This document shows, piece after piece, positions 17,597-26,305 of a DNA stretch of 64,000 nt. Within the stretch, counting starts at the first letter, position 1, and each line of letters opens with the position of its first letter. A model generated the notes under the pieces. That model saw only the letters and a program-made list of their open reading frames with translations. It was not told the DNA's origin and searched no databases. This stretch comes from Chryseobacterium sp. IHB B 17019. GTDB taxonomy: Bacteria > Bacteroidota > Bacteroidia > Flavobacteriales > Weeksellaceae. The DNA lies in NCBI RefSeq assembly GCF_001456155.1, contig NZ_CP013293.1, forward strand, positions 3,844,001 through 3,908,000, read 5' to 3'. The translations under genes and the position numbers were made by a program.

Positions 17597-18556
17597 ATGA
17601 AAAAATTTATTCTTAATCTTATATTCTTGTGTTTCTGTCTTTTTTTAGTTGGATACTGGCTGAGTTCACTAAAAAAGTACAGGCTGTATGGTGACTACTT
17701 CATAAGACAGAAAGTGAACTATTATAATAAGCATTCAGACAAATATAATACAGTTGTTTTTGGAAGCAGCAGGATGTACAGACAGATGCAGCCGGGACTG
17801 CTGGACTCTGCAACATTACATAAAATAAAGGCCTACAATTTGGCGACCGGAGGTACATTCTTCTCGGAAAGTATGTATGTATTCCGTCAGATAAACATAA
17901 ATAAGAATATTAAATATATCATTTTTGAAATCCAGGATGTGCAGCCATTTGATATAAATGCCTACACTGAAAAATTTTTATACTGTCATGACTTTTCTAC
18001 TGTAAATTTTGAATTAAAGTATTTTATAAATGACCATGACTGGAATTCTTCATTTTTATCCGTTTCTCATTTTTTGGCTAATATTTTTTACCTCAAAAAA
18101 TTAGGACAAAGAGATAAACCCCAAAATGAATTTGTAAATTATAATAATGGATTTTATCCTTTAGAAAAAGATTATGAAAAACTTTTAAAAGTTAAGGAAT
18201 TAAGATTGCAATATTTAGAAGACACAACATTTATTTCCAGAGATAATAAGAATTTCGAAAAAACGGTAAAGAAAAAATTAAACCCTGCACTAGTTGATGA
18301 ATTGGGGCTTTTAGCAAAAGAATGTGACAGTAAAGGAATTAAGCTGATTTTGATACTCCCGCCCTTTGCAAAACCAACAGAATTATCGGAATTAAGAAAG
18401 ATTCCTAATGCAAAAATTCTGGATTTCTCTTCCCGCAATAAGTTTAAAGAGCTTTATTCTCCCGGCAATGTTTATGATTATGGACATTTAAGTGCTAAGG
18501 GAAGTGCTGTATTTACAATGAAACTGGCAGATAGTCTAAACCATTTTATAAAGTAA
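17597..18556 (+). CDS. Membrane-anchored SGNH-like acyltransfer partner protein
   Basis: A 319-aa protein with one N-terminal transmembrane anchor (FILNLIFLCFCLFLVGYWL) and a periplasmic SGNH-hydrolase-like domain. Block I is VVFGSSRMYRQM (nucleophile Ser in GSS), the central part has AYNLATGGTFFSESMY, and the C-terminal block V is VYDYGHLSAKGS, providing Asp and His. This layout resembles AlgX/DltD/PatB-type proteins that accept acyl groups from an MBOAT partner and esterify a polymer. It follows the MBOAT gene by 5 bp. The substrate polymer is not indicated by nearby genes. Confidence 0.72.
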   Translation: MKKFILNLIFLCFCLFLVGYWLSSLKKYRLYGDYFIRQKVNYYNKHSDKYNTVVFGSSRMYRQMQPGLLDSATLHKIKAYNLATGGTFFSESMYVFRQININKNIKYIIFEIQDVQPFDINAYTEKFLYCHDFSTVNFELKYFINDHDWNSSFLSVSHFLANIFYLKKLGQRDKPQNEFVNYNNGFYPLEKDYEKLLKVKELRLQYLEDTTFISRDNKNFEKTVKKKLNPALVDELGLLAKECDSKGIKLILILPPFAKPTELSELRKIPNAKILDFSSRNKFKELYSPGNVYDYGHLSAKGSAVFTMKLADSLNHFIK

Positions 18557-18675
18557 AATGGATTTCAGTTCGGCAGAAGCAAAAGTTGATTTTGATGTAA
18601 GCCTTTACAATTGTTGGTTAAAATACATTTATGAGAAAAAAATAAGTAATTTAGTATTCTTAAAATTAAAACTAA

Positions 18676-19878
18676 ATGAGTCTTTCCGGGAAAAAAATTC
18701 TCATCGCGGTTTCTGGAGGAATTGCTGCTTATAAAATTCATTTTCTGATCAGGGATTTTGTCAAAAAAGGTGCGGAAGTTCAGGTGATTATGACTCCTGA
18801 TGCAGAACACTTTGTGACCAAACTGAGTATTTCCACTTTATCAAAAAAACCTGTTTATACCGACTTTTACGGTGACAACGGAACCTGGAACAGTCATGTG
18901 GAAATGGCTTTATGGGCGGATGTAATGATCGTTGCACCCTGTACGGCAAATACGTTGGCAAAAATGGTTCATGGGATGTGTGATAATCTGGTTATTGCAA
19001 CGTATATGTCTGCAAAATGTCCTGTGTTCATCGCACCTGCAATGGATTTGGATATGTATGTACATCCTTCTACTAAGCAAAATTTAGAACTGGCGGAAGA
19101 CTTCGGACATATTGTTATTCCTGCAGAAAGTGGTGAGCTGGCGAGCGGATTGATTGGACAGGGAAGAATGGCCGAGCCGGAAACAATTGCAAAAACTGTT
19201 GAAGATTTTTTTAGTTTAAATAATAGAAAAACGCTAGAAGGAAAAACAGTGTTAATTACAGCTGGACCTACTTACGAGGCTATTGATCCTGTGAGGTTTA
19301 TCGGAAATCACTCTTCCGGTAAAATGGGATTTTCTTTAGCAGAAGAAGCGGCAAAAAGAGGTGCAAAGGTCATTTTAATTTCCGGACCGAGTTCTCAGAC
19401 TATCAATAATAAAAATGTTGATTTACATAAGGTTACTTCAGCAAAAGAAATGCTGGCAAAAGTATTCGAGTTTTATGATAAAACAGACATCGGAATTGCA
19501 AGCGCCGCCGTTGCAGATTACACTCCGAGAGATGTTGCGAAGGAAAAAATCAAGAAGGATGATGACAATTTAACGATTGAACTGGTTAAAAATCCAGATA
19601 TTCTGAAAACAATGGGAGAAAAGAAAACACATCAGTTTCTGGTAGGTTTTGCCTTGGAAACCCAGAATGAAGAAGAAAATGCAAAGGGAAAATTAGCCAA
19701 AAAAAATCTGGATATGATTGTCCTGAATTCTCTTCGTGATGAAGGAGCAGGCTTTAAAAAAGATACCAATAAAATAAAAATATTTACCAAAACGGAAAAG
19801 AAAGAATTCGACCTCAAATCTAAAGATGATGTAGCAAAAGACATTTTGGATTTCGTTGAGGCTCAGATTTTAAAATAA
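18676..19878 (+). CDS. coaBC: Bifunctional phosphopantothenoylcysteine decarboxylase/phosphopantothenate-cysteine ligase
   Basis: Carries out two consecutive steps of coenzyme A synthesis. The N-terminal FMN flavoprotein domain (about 1-180, CoaC) has VSGGIAAYK, the catalytic histidine in WNSHVEMALWAD, and APCTANTLAKMVHG and PAMDLDM. The C-terminal CoaB domain begins with KTVLITAGPTYEAIDPVRF and includes GNHSSGKMGF and the AAVADYTPRD motif with KIKKDD. The 400-aa length is normal. It is followed after 36 bp by the DUF4835/PorD gene and then recN. Confidence 0.95.
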   Translation: MSLSGKKILIAVSGGIAAYKIHFLIRDFVKKGAEVQVIMTPDAEHFVTKLSISTLSKKPVYTDFYGDNGTWNSHVEMALWADVMIVAPCTANTLAKMVHGMCDNLVIATYMSAKCPVFIAPAMDLDMYVHPSTKQNLELAEDFGHIVIPAESGELASGLIGQGRMAEPETIAKTVEDFFSLNNRKTLEGKTVLITAGPTYEAIDPVRFIGNHSSGKMGFSLAEEAAKRGAKVILISGPSSQTINNKNVDLHKVTSAKEMLAKVFEFYDKTDIGIASAAVADYTPRDVAKEKIKKDDDNLTIELVKNPDILKTMGEKKTHQFLVGFALETQNEEENAKGKLAKKNLDMIVLNSLRDEGAGFKKDTNKIKIFTKTEKKEFDLKSKDDVAKDILDFVEAQILK

Positions 19879-19914
19879 TTTTAATAAATTTCCGTTCTCA
19901 ATTTTTAATAGATA

Positions 19915-20823
19915 ATGAAAAAATTTTTAAGCATATTTTTACTGTTGTTTTTGTTTAATCTTAATTTTTCTCAGGAATTATTAGCGACAGTCCAGGTGAA
20001 TTCCCAGCAATTGGGAGGAAGTAACCAATCAGCTTATAAAGCGTTGGAGAAAAGCCTAAGGGATTTTATCAATAACACAAGCTGGACGGGCAAAAAACTT
20101 CAGAACTTTGAAAAGATCAAATCTAATTTTGCCATCGTCATTACTGAAAGAGACGGGAACCGTTTCAGAGGAAATCTCGTAGTACAGGCCGTTCGCCCGG
20201 TATTTAATACAACTTATGAAAGTCCGCTTCTTAATCTTCAGGATCAGAGATTTTCTTTTGATTATGTTGAGAATGAGAACCTTATATTCAATGAAAGACA
20301 GTTTTCAGGAAAAAACCTGATTGATGTGATCAGTTTTTATGTTTATGTGATTTTAGGGGTTGATGCGGATAGTTTCCAATCAATGGCCGGAACACAATGG
20401 TTTCAAAAAGCACAGCAGATCGCACAAAATGGCGAATCTCAGAACACTTATGACGGCTGGAAGCAGGTCAACGAGCCCAGAAGCCGTTCAATTCTTATTA
20501 AAGAGATCATGAGCCCGAACTGGAGTCAGTTGCGTGCAACGAGTTACTCGTATCACAGGGCCGGTTTGGATAATTTGTTCAACCAGGACCAGACTGCAGC
20601 GAAAAAAGTGATTTTTGATGCCTTAATGCAGTTAAAGCAATATGAAAATTCTTTTCAGCAGGCGTATTACTTTAATCTTTTTATAGATGCAAAAGCAGAC
20701 GAGATTTTCAATGTTTTCAATTCCGGAAATAATGGAGGGATTGTATTGGGAGATCTTAAAAATGTAATGACCATTTTATCTCCAAAAAATACAGATGCCA
20801 GATGGAGCAAATGGAAACAGTAA
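19915..20823 (+). CDS. porD: DUF4835 family protein (type IX secretion PorD-type)
   Basis: A 302-aa secreted or periplasmic protein with a signal peptide (FLSIFLLLFLFNLNFS, cleavage near QELL). The sequence from TVQVNSQQLGGSNQS through FKTL-like ALEKSLRDFINNTSWTG, the NLLFNERQ-type FNERQFSGKN and GVDADSFQ matches DUF4835, which current annotation names PorD, linked with the type IX secretion system. Its position between coaBC and recN is, as I recall, the usual one in Flavobacteriia. The exact role in secretion is not shown by the sequence. Confidence 0.78.
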   Translation: MKKFLSIFLLLFLFNLNFSQELLATVQVNSQQLGGSNQSAYKALEKSLRDFINNTSWTGKKLQNFEKIKSNFAIVITERDGNRFRGNLVVQAVRPVFNTTYESPLLNLQDQRFSFDYVENENLIFNERQFSGKNLIDVISFYVYVILGVDADSFQSMAGTQWFQKAQQIAQNGESQNTYDGWKQVNEPRSRSILIKEIMSPNWSQLRATSYSYHRAGLDNLFNQDQTAAKKVIFDALMQLKQYENSFQQAYYFNLFIDAKADEIFNVFNSGNNGGIVLGDLKNVMTILSPKNTDARWSKWKQ

Positions 20824-20830
20824 TCTTAAC

Positions 20831-20861
20831 TTGAATTCTGCCATCTAAAGTTCTATATTTG
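20831..20861 (+). promoter_or_regulatory. Bacteroidetes-type promoter upstream of recN
   Basis: TTG at 20831-20833 and TATATTTG at 20854-20861 are separated by 20 bp, matching the -33 / -7 (TAnnTTTG) consensus. The recN ATG lies 27 bp downstream, so recN can be expressed apart from coaBC-porD. Confidence 0.7.
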
Positions 20862-20888
20862 CAATAGCTAAGTAATCTGCTATTATCA

Positions 20889-22538
20889 ATGCTTTCGAGA
20901 ATTTATATTAAAAACTTTGCCCTGATTGATACCCTTGAAGTATCGTTACACAATGGTCTGCAAGTGATCACTGGGGAAACCGGTGCCGGAAAATCTATTA
21001 TTTTAGGTGCTTTACGACTAATCCTGGGCGAAAGGGCTGATATAAAATCAATATCCAATACGGAAGAAAAAAGCATTGTTGAAACGGAATTTGACTTAAA
21101 TAATCAATTCAAAAAATTCTTTGTTGAAAATGATCTTGATTACGAACATCAAACGATCATTCGCAGGGAAATTCTGCCTTCCGGGAAATCGAGGGCATTT
21201 ATCAACGATGTTCCGGTGACCCTGGATGTTTTGAAGGAATTGTCTTCTCAATTAATTGATATTCACTCCCAATTTGAAACTTCCAATCTTTTTACTTCAG
21301 AATACCAGTTTAAAATCATCGACGGGCTTTCCGAAAATAAGCAGATTATTGAAGAATATCAAAATGAATTTTCAGATTTTATAAGTTTTAAAACTCAGCT
21401 TAAAAAATATCAGACCCAGCTTTCCGAAAACAATAAAGAAAGTGATTACAAAAAATTTCTTTTAACAGAACTTGAGGACTTAAATCTTGATGATGTTGAT
21501 TATGAAGAACTCCAAAACCAGCTTTCTGTGCAGGAAAATGCTGAGATGATTTCTGAAAATCTGGCGCAGATCTTATCAAGGTTCCATCAGGAAGAGGTGG
21601 GGATTTTCTCCTTTTTTAATGAAGCTAAAAGTAAATTATCAAAAATTGCAGAAGTTTCAAACAATTTTTCTGAGCTTGATGAAAGACTGGAAACTTCTTT
21701 TGTTGAAGTAAAAGATATCATTTCAGAGCTTGAAAATGAAGCCGATGAAATTGAAATTAATCCTGAAAACTTAGCATTACTTTCTGAATTAAATAATAGA
21801 ATTAACGCTTTATTTTTGAAGCATAATGTTTCCGATGTCAATGAGTTAAAAGAAATAAGAGATCAGTTAGCCGGCGAACAGAAAGGAGCCTCCGAACTGG
21901 AAACTCTTATTGCTGAAATTGAAGGAAATATTGTCAAAAAAGAAAAAACACTTCAAACTCTTGCAGAAAAACTTTCTAAAAACAGAAAGAAAAGTATTCC
22001 GGTTTTTGTTCAGAAAGCAGAAGGTTTACTTAAAAAATTAGGCCTTGAAAAAGCGAGGGTTGATATTGATCTACAAGATTCTGCCGATTTTAATCAATTT
22101 GGGAAAGAAAATATTCAGCTTTTATTCCAGGCGAATTCCGGGTTTCCTTTAAAACCCATTCAAACTGCCATTTCCGGTGGTGAAAGATCAAGAGTAATGT
22201 TGGCGGTAAAGAAAATAATTGCCGAAAGTGATGAGCTTCCAACTTTAATTTTAGACGAAATCGACACCGGAGTTTCAGGAAAAGTAGCGGAAGAAATAGG
22301 AAATCTGATGCGTGAAATGTCTGCAGATATGCAATTGATCGTCATTTCTCACCTGGCGCAGGTTGCAGCAAAAGGAAATAATAACTACAAGGTTGTAAAA
22401 CAGGATATTTCCGGAAAAACGCAATCGACCATTGTTACTTTAAACGACGACGAAAAATTAAACGAAATTGCCCAATTACTTTCAGGAAGTAAAATTACGG
22501 AAGCGGCGTTGGCGCAGGCAAAAGAACTGATAGGATAA
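20889..22538 (+). CDS. recN: DNA repair protein RecN
   Basis: SMC-like ATPase that acts in recombinational double-strand-break repair. The 549-aa protein has an N-terminal Walker A (GETGAGKSIILGALRLILGERAD), a long central coiled coil (about 150-370), and a C-terminal ATPase half with the signature AISGGERSRVMLAVK, Walker B LPTLILDEIDTGVSG and the VISHLAQVAAKG switch motif. Length is normal. It has its own TATATTTG promoter. The broken terpene synthase gene follows on the same strand after about 100 bp. Confidence 0.95.
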   Translation: MLSRIYIKNFALIDTLEVSLHNGLQVITGETGAGKSIILGALRLILGERADIKSISNTEEKSIVETEFDLNNQFKKFFVENDLDYEHQTIIRREILPSGKSRAFINDVPVTLDVLKELSSQLIDIHSQFETSNLFTSEYQFKIIDGLSENKQIIEEYQNEFSDFISFKTQLKKYQTQLSENNKESDYKKFLLTELEDLNLDDVDYEELQNQLSVQENAEMISENLAQILSRFHQEEVGIFSFFNEAKSKLSKIAEVSNNFSELDERLETSFVEVKDIISELENEADEIEINPENLALLSELNNRINALFLKHNVSDVNELKEIRDQLAGEQKGASELETLIAEIEGNIVKKEKTLQTLAEKLSKNRKKSIPVFVQKAEGLLKKLGLEKARVDIDLQDSADFNQFGKENIQLLFQANSGFPLKPIQTAISGGERSRVMLAVKKIIAESDELPTLILDEIDTGVSGKVAEEIGNLMREMSADMQLIVISHLAQVAAKGNNNYKVVKQDISGKTQSTIVTLNDDEKLNEIAQLLSGSKITEAALAQAKELIG

Positions 22539-22640
22539 ATTTAAATCAATTTAAAACATCAATAAATAGGCGTTATTTCTTAATTATTATTTATTCTATA
22601 AGAATGATTTGTATCTTAGTTGGTAAACTAAATCACTACC

Positions 22641-23566
22641 ATGAATACCAACACCACCCCACAAATTACCTATCCATTTCCTGTTAAGATTAGTCCTCAC
22701 GGACCGGCATTGGAAAAAATTGTAGACAACTGGATTGATGAATATACCTGCTTTACGCCATCATTTAATAAGCAAATGAAAGCAATTAAAGTAGGTCATG
22801 TGATTGCCACTTATTTTCCGAATGCCACTTTCGATCAAGGTCTTATCATTGCTCAATGGATTATTTGGGCTTTTATTATTGATGACTATTATAGCTATGG
22901 ACCTCTGGAGGAGCTTCCGAGAGCAAGTGAACGAATGCTGGAAATATTGAATGGGGGTAGTCCCCGGCCAGAAGACAACGATATTGTTCGCAGGACCGTT
23001 ATTGTAAGAGATACTATATTGCCACACGTAAGCCCGCAGTGGATGAAGCGATTTGCCCTTGGTCATATAGCTTGGTTTGATGGCATGAAACAAGAAGCGG
23101 AGTACAGTCGTAGTGGAGGCCGCAAATTTCTGCCTTTGAAAGAGTTTATGGCAATAAGAGTAAAGGCTTTAGGTGGAAATGAGACAGCTATCTTGCAGAT
23201 ATAGTGACCGGATTCATGCCGCCAGAAGAAATTCTATACAACCCTACACTGCTTCAGTTACGACATCTTTTTACCAGAATAACAGCTCTGTGTAATGATG
23301 TATTTTCCGTTAAAAAAGATATTAAAAATGGCGATACAATGAATAGCATCTTGGTGATTCAACATGAATGGAATTGTACACTGGAAGAAGCCAAAGCAGA
23401 GGCTATCAATATGCATAACAGGGATGTCCAAGAGTTTGTCGCTGTAAGATCCTCATTGCCTGATGTAGGTTCCTGGCAGGAAAAGTTTGAGGACTGTATT
23501 TTGAATATGGAACTAATGATGTCAGGACACCTCGCATGGTATCAATATTCTGAGCGTTACTTATAA
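22641..23566 (+). pseudogene. Class I terpene synthase, split by a one-base frameshift
   Basis: The gene is in two frames: 22641-23204 (187 aa, ending TAG) and the -1 frame through 23566. Part one has the Mg-binding DDxx motif as D81-D82-Y-Y-S, a variant of DDxxD/E, and R173, the expected pyrophosphate sensor. Part two has the NSE triad N-D-V-F-S-V-K-K-D (from 23294) and a C-terminal RY pair. If one base is restored between 23188 and 23189 the product is about 309 aa and R173 lies exactly 46 residues before the NSE Asn, the spacing known for active bacterial cyclases. It would cyclise a prenyl diphosphate. It is either a recent pseudogene or a sequencing error; no prenyltransferase or P450 is adjacent. 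Confidence 0.88.
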
Positions 23567-23615
23567 AATCTGATAATATAAAGGATACGAAGTAAAACAT
23601 AACTTTAAAAAATAA

Positions 23616-23653
23616 CAAAATTAATCCGCACAGCATTCTGCGGGTTAATTTTG
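23616..23653. terminator. Hairpin terminator after the terpene synthase
   Basis: CAAAATTAATCCGCA (23616-23630) pairs with TGCGGGTTAATTTTG (23639-23653), 15 bp with one G-U, around the loop CAGCATTC. The A- and T-rich stem ends could act in either direction. Confidence 0.8.
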
Positions 23654-23726
23654 GTCTGTATTCGTATTAAACTAAAAATTCTGTAACATATTTTGTATTA
23701 TATTTACTAATGTAAAAAAGATAACT

Positions 23727-25193
23727 ATGTTTTTTAAGTTTCTGAGATTAGAAATCAAAAGTTTTTTTCGTGGCAGTTCTTTAGGGATTAATGTGGCAAT
23801 GAAAATTCTTCGTTTTATCGGGATTCTCTATTTTATGTTATGTTTTGCGGGAGCCGCGTTTATTATATTTTACGGTACTCAGGAAAAGATGCATCAAAAT
23901 CCAGTAAAAATTGTTTCAAAGTTTCTTATTGCGGCTTGGGCAATTGATCTGATTATCAAATATATCTGGCAGGAAATGCCGACTCAGAACATTAAGCCGT
24001 TCCTTACTTTAAATATTTCCAAGAAAACGCTGGTTAATTATTTATTGAGTAAGACGTTTTTGTCCGCTTTAAGTTGGCTGAACTCTTTGTTTTTTATTAC
24101 ATTTTGCGGGATTGCATTATTCAACGGATATAGCTTTACAGGTGTCTTGGGTTGGTTTATCGGTGTTTCCCTGTTGTTTTACCTTAATAATTTTATCAAT
24201 ATTTTATTTAATGACAAAGAGGTCGTTGCGATTGTTGTAGGATGTATTTTTGCTGTAATTGGAGTTTTGGCATATTACAATATTGTTCCGGTACTTTCTT
24301 ATTCTGAAAAGGTTTTCTACAATTTCTTTGAAAGACCTTATTTTGCTGTTATTTCTATTGTTTTATTTTTGGGTCTTTGGAAGATCTGTTACCATCATAT
24401 CCGAAAAGTATTTTATCTTGATCAGGGCCTTGAAGCGAAAAAAACTGTAGGTAAAACTGAGAATATTGCTTTCTTAAACAAATACGGAGCCATCGGGACT
24501 TTCATCAATAACGACATTAAGATGCTTCGAAGAAACAAAGTAACCAAAGGCATTTTGATCGGCAGCTTTACGTTTCTTTTTTACGGAATGTTGATGTTCA
24601 CATCATCCATTTACAAAACTCCGGCGATGATGATGTTTATGGGATTGTTTGTAACGGGAGGATTTCAGTTTATGTTTGGGCAGAAAGTTCCAGCCTTCGA
24701 CAGCTCCTATTATCCGCTAATGATGACTTTAAACGTTCCCTATAAAGAATATCTGAAAGCAAAATGGTGGCTGATGAATATCGTAACGGCGGCTTCTATT
24801 ATCGTTGCTTTGGGATATGTTTATTTCGGATGGAATGTTTATCTGGCCTTTTTTGCGGCAGGGATCTATAATATAGGCGTAAATTCTCAATTTACACTTT
24901 GGTCGGGAGCCTTCAACAAAGCACAGATTGACCTTAATGCCAAAGAAAAAAGAATGGGGCAGAAAAGCAGCTTTAATTTAAAAGCTTTATTACTATTAAT
25001 TCCAAAAATGTTTTTACCGATGGTAGTTTTCGCAGTAATGCAGCATTTCTTCGGAATTGCAGCGGGTGTTATAAGTGTTGCAGTTCTGGGACTGATCGGG
25101 TTTTTATTAAGAGAGAAAATTTTTGATATTATTGTAAAGCATTATAAAACAGAAAAATACAGCACGCTGGAAGCATTCAAAAATAAAGATTAA
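23727..25193 (+). CDS. DUF5687 family ABC exporter permease
   Basis: A 488-aa integral membrane protein with about eleven hydrophobic segments, matching DUF5687, the permease subunit of a Bacteroidetes ABC exporter. Characteristic parts are the start FFKFLRLEIKSFFRGSSLGINVAMKIL and the middle FLNKYGAIGTFINNDIKMLRRNK. The ATPase gene follows after 3 bp, so the two form one transporter. The substrate is unknown. The convergent double-glycine peptide gene lies just past the ATPase, but this exporter has no visible C39 peptidase domain, so a link is unproven. Confidence 0.85.
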   Translation: MFFKFLRLEIKSFFRGSSLGINVAMKILRFIGILYFMLCFAGAAFIIFYGTQEKMHQNPVKIVSKFLIAAWAIDLIIKYIWQEMPTQNIKPFLTLNISKKTLVNYLLSKTFLSALSWLNSLFFITFCGIALFNGYSFTGVLGWFIGVSLLFYLNNFINILFNDKEVVAIVVGCIFAVIGVLAYYNIVPVLSYSEKVFYNFFERPYFAVISIVLFLGLWKICYHHIRKVFYLDQGLEAKKTVGKTENIAFLNKYGAIGTFINNDIKMLRRNKVTKGILIGSFTFLFYGMLMFTSSIYKTPAMMMFMGLFVTGGFQFMFGQKVPAFDSSYYPLMMTLNVPYKEYLKAKWWLMNIVTAASIIVALGYVYFGWNVYLAFFAAGIYNIGVNSQFTLWSGAFNKAQIDLNAKEKRMGQKSSFNLKALLLLIPKMFLPMVVFAVMQHFFGIAAGVISVAVLGLIGFLLREKIFDIIVKHYKTEKYSTLEAFKNKD

Positions 25194-25196
25194 ACT

Positions 25197-25913
25197 ATGA
25201 TCACAGTAAATAATTTATCTAAAACATACGGAAAAGCAACCGTTTTAAATATAGAAAACCTTGAAATTCCCAAAGGCGAAACTTTTGGCTTGGTTGGGAA
25301 CAATGGAGCGGGAAAAACTACACTTTTTAGTTTAATGCTTGATTTAATACAGCCTACAACAGGTTTCGTAAGCATAGACGGCATCAAAGTAAACGAATCC
25401 GAAGCCTGGAAAAATAAAGTTTCAGCTTTTGTAGATGATTCTTTTTTAATCGGTTATCTCACGCCGGAAGAATACTTTTATTTCATCGGAGAGTTGAGAG
25501 GGCAGAATAAAGCTTCTGTGGATGAATTTCTAAAACAGTTTCATGATCTTTTTAATGGAGAAATTTTAAATTCGGGAAAATATGTTCGTGACCTTTCAAA
25601 AGGTAATCAGAAGAAAGTCGGAATTATTGGTGCCATTATCGGAAATCCTGAGATCATTATTTTGGATGAGCCTTTCGCTAATCTTGACCCTTCAACCCAG
25701 ATTAAATTAAAAAACTTAATCAAAGAATTATCAAAGCAGGACGGCGTGACTTTCCTTATTTCGAGCCACGATCTTTCGCATACCACTGAGGTTTGTAACA
25801 GGATTGTTGTCGTAAATAAAGGTCTGCTGGTAAAAGATATTTTGACCACTCCCGAAACATTGAAGGATCTGGAACAATATTTTGCCGATCAGGTTTCAAC
25901 AGTTACAGTATAA
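25197..25913 (+). CDS. ABC transporter ATP-binding protein
   Basis: A 238-aa ATPase that energises the DUF5687 permease encoded 3 bp upstream. Motifs are complete: Walker A GNNGAGKTTL, a Q-loop-like region (AFVDDSFLIGYLTPEEYF), signature DLSKGNQKKVG, Walker B EIIILDEPFANLD and the H-loop SSHDLSH. It belongs to the group of short exporters related to CcmA/BcrA-type ATPases. A hairpin terminator follows directly. Confidence 0.92.
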   Translation: MITVNNLSKTYGKATVLNIENLEIPKGETFGLVGNNGAGKTTLFSLMLDLIQPTTGFVSIDGIKVNESEAWKNKVSAFVDDSFLIGYLTPEEYFYFIGELRGQNKASVDEFLKQFHDLFNGEILNSGKYVRDLSKGNQKKVGIIGAIIGNPEIIILDEPFANLDPSTQIKLKNLIKELSKQDGVTFLISSHDLSHTTEVCNRIVVVNKGLLVKDILTTPETLKDLEQYFADQVSTVTV

Positions 25914-25915
25914 AT

Positions 25916-25952
25916 AAAGACCGGAGTTATTGGCTCCAGTCTTTTGTTTTTA
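25916..25952 (+). terminator. Terminator after the DUF5687/ATPase operon
   Basis: AAAGAC-C-GGAG (25916-25926) pairs with CTCC-A-GTCTTT (25934-25944) around a 7-nt loop with one internal mismatch, then TTGTTTTT. Confidence 0.75.
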
Positions 25953-25970
25953 TCGACTATTGATTGTGTG

Positions 25971-26162
25971 CTAGCTTACACCTCCATCACACATTTCTAC
26001 CGGAACCAGGCATTTTGTGGATGTACAAGGATTTCCAGTCGGGATTTGAAGGCAGCATGCGTGATATCCGTTATAAGTAATGTGATACGTTCCGGAAGGA
26101 CATGTATGACCGCCTAACACTTGCTTAAGATTCTCTCTGTTAATTTTCTTTAAATTTTTCAT
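25971..26162 (-). CDS. Double-glycine-leader, six-cysteine bacteriocin-like peptide
   Basis: A 63-aa precursor with a short basic leader (MKNLKKINRENLKQVLGG) ending in a GG site at residues 17-18, of the type cleaved by C39-peptidase ABC exporters. The leader matches the Chryseobacterium bacteriocin-like family. The predicted 45-aa core holds six cysteines at 21, 36, 37, 46, 51 and 58, including a vicinal CC pair, and several Gly/Pro/Thr residues, suggesting a disulfide-rich or otherwise modified peptide. No maturase, peptidase or dedicated exporter is adjacent, so processing would rely on genes elsewhere. Activity is unknown. Confidence 0.8.
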   Translation of the reverse strand: MKNLKKINRENLKQVLGGHTCPSGTYHITYNGYHACCLQIPTGNPCTSTKCLVPVEMCDGGVS

Positions 26163-26251
26163 AGTAATAATTTTTGGGTTGATTTTATATCACTAATATA
26201 TGAAAAATAATTTAATTTAATATAAAAATCTGTTATTCATAATATTATAAG

Positions 26252-26280
26252 TAAAAAGCCCTAAGAATTCCTAGAGCTTT
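26252..26280. terminator. Weak hairpin between the peptide gene and fumC
   Basis: AAAGCCCTAAG and CCTAGAGCTTT (ending at 26280) form an 11-bp stem with two mismatches around AATT. It lies just past the fumC stop on the minus strand and may end fumC transcription. Confidence 0.45.
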
Positions 26281-26305
26281 ATCTGATATTTGAATTGAAT
26301 TAATT

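Noticed and set aside
23727..25913. DUF5687/ATPase as dedicated exporter of the double-glycine peptide
   Set aside because: No C39 peptidase domain is visible, the genes are convergent with a terminator between them, and this pair is common without peptides.
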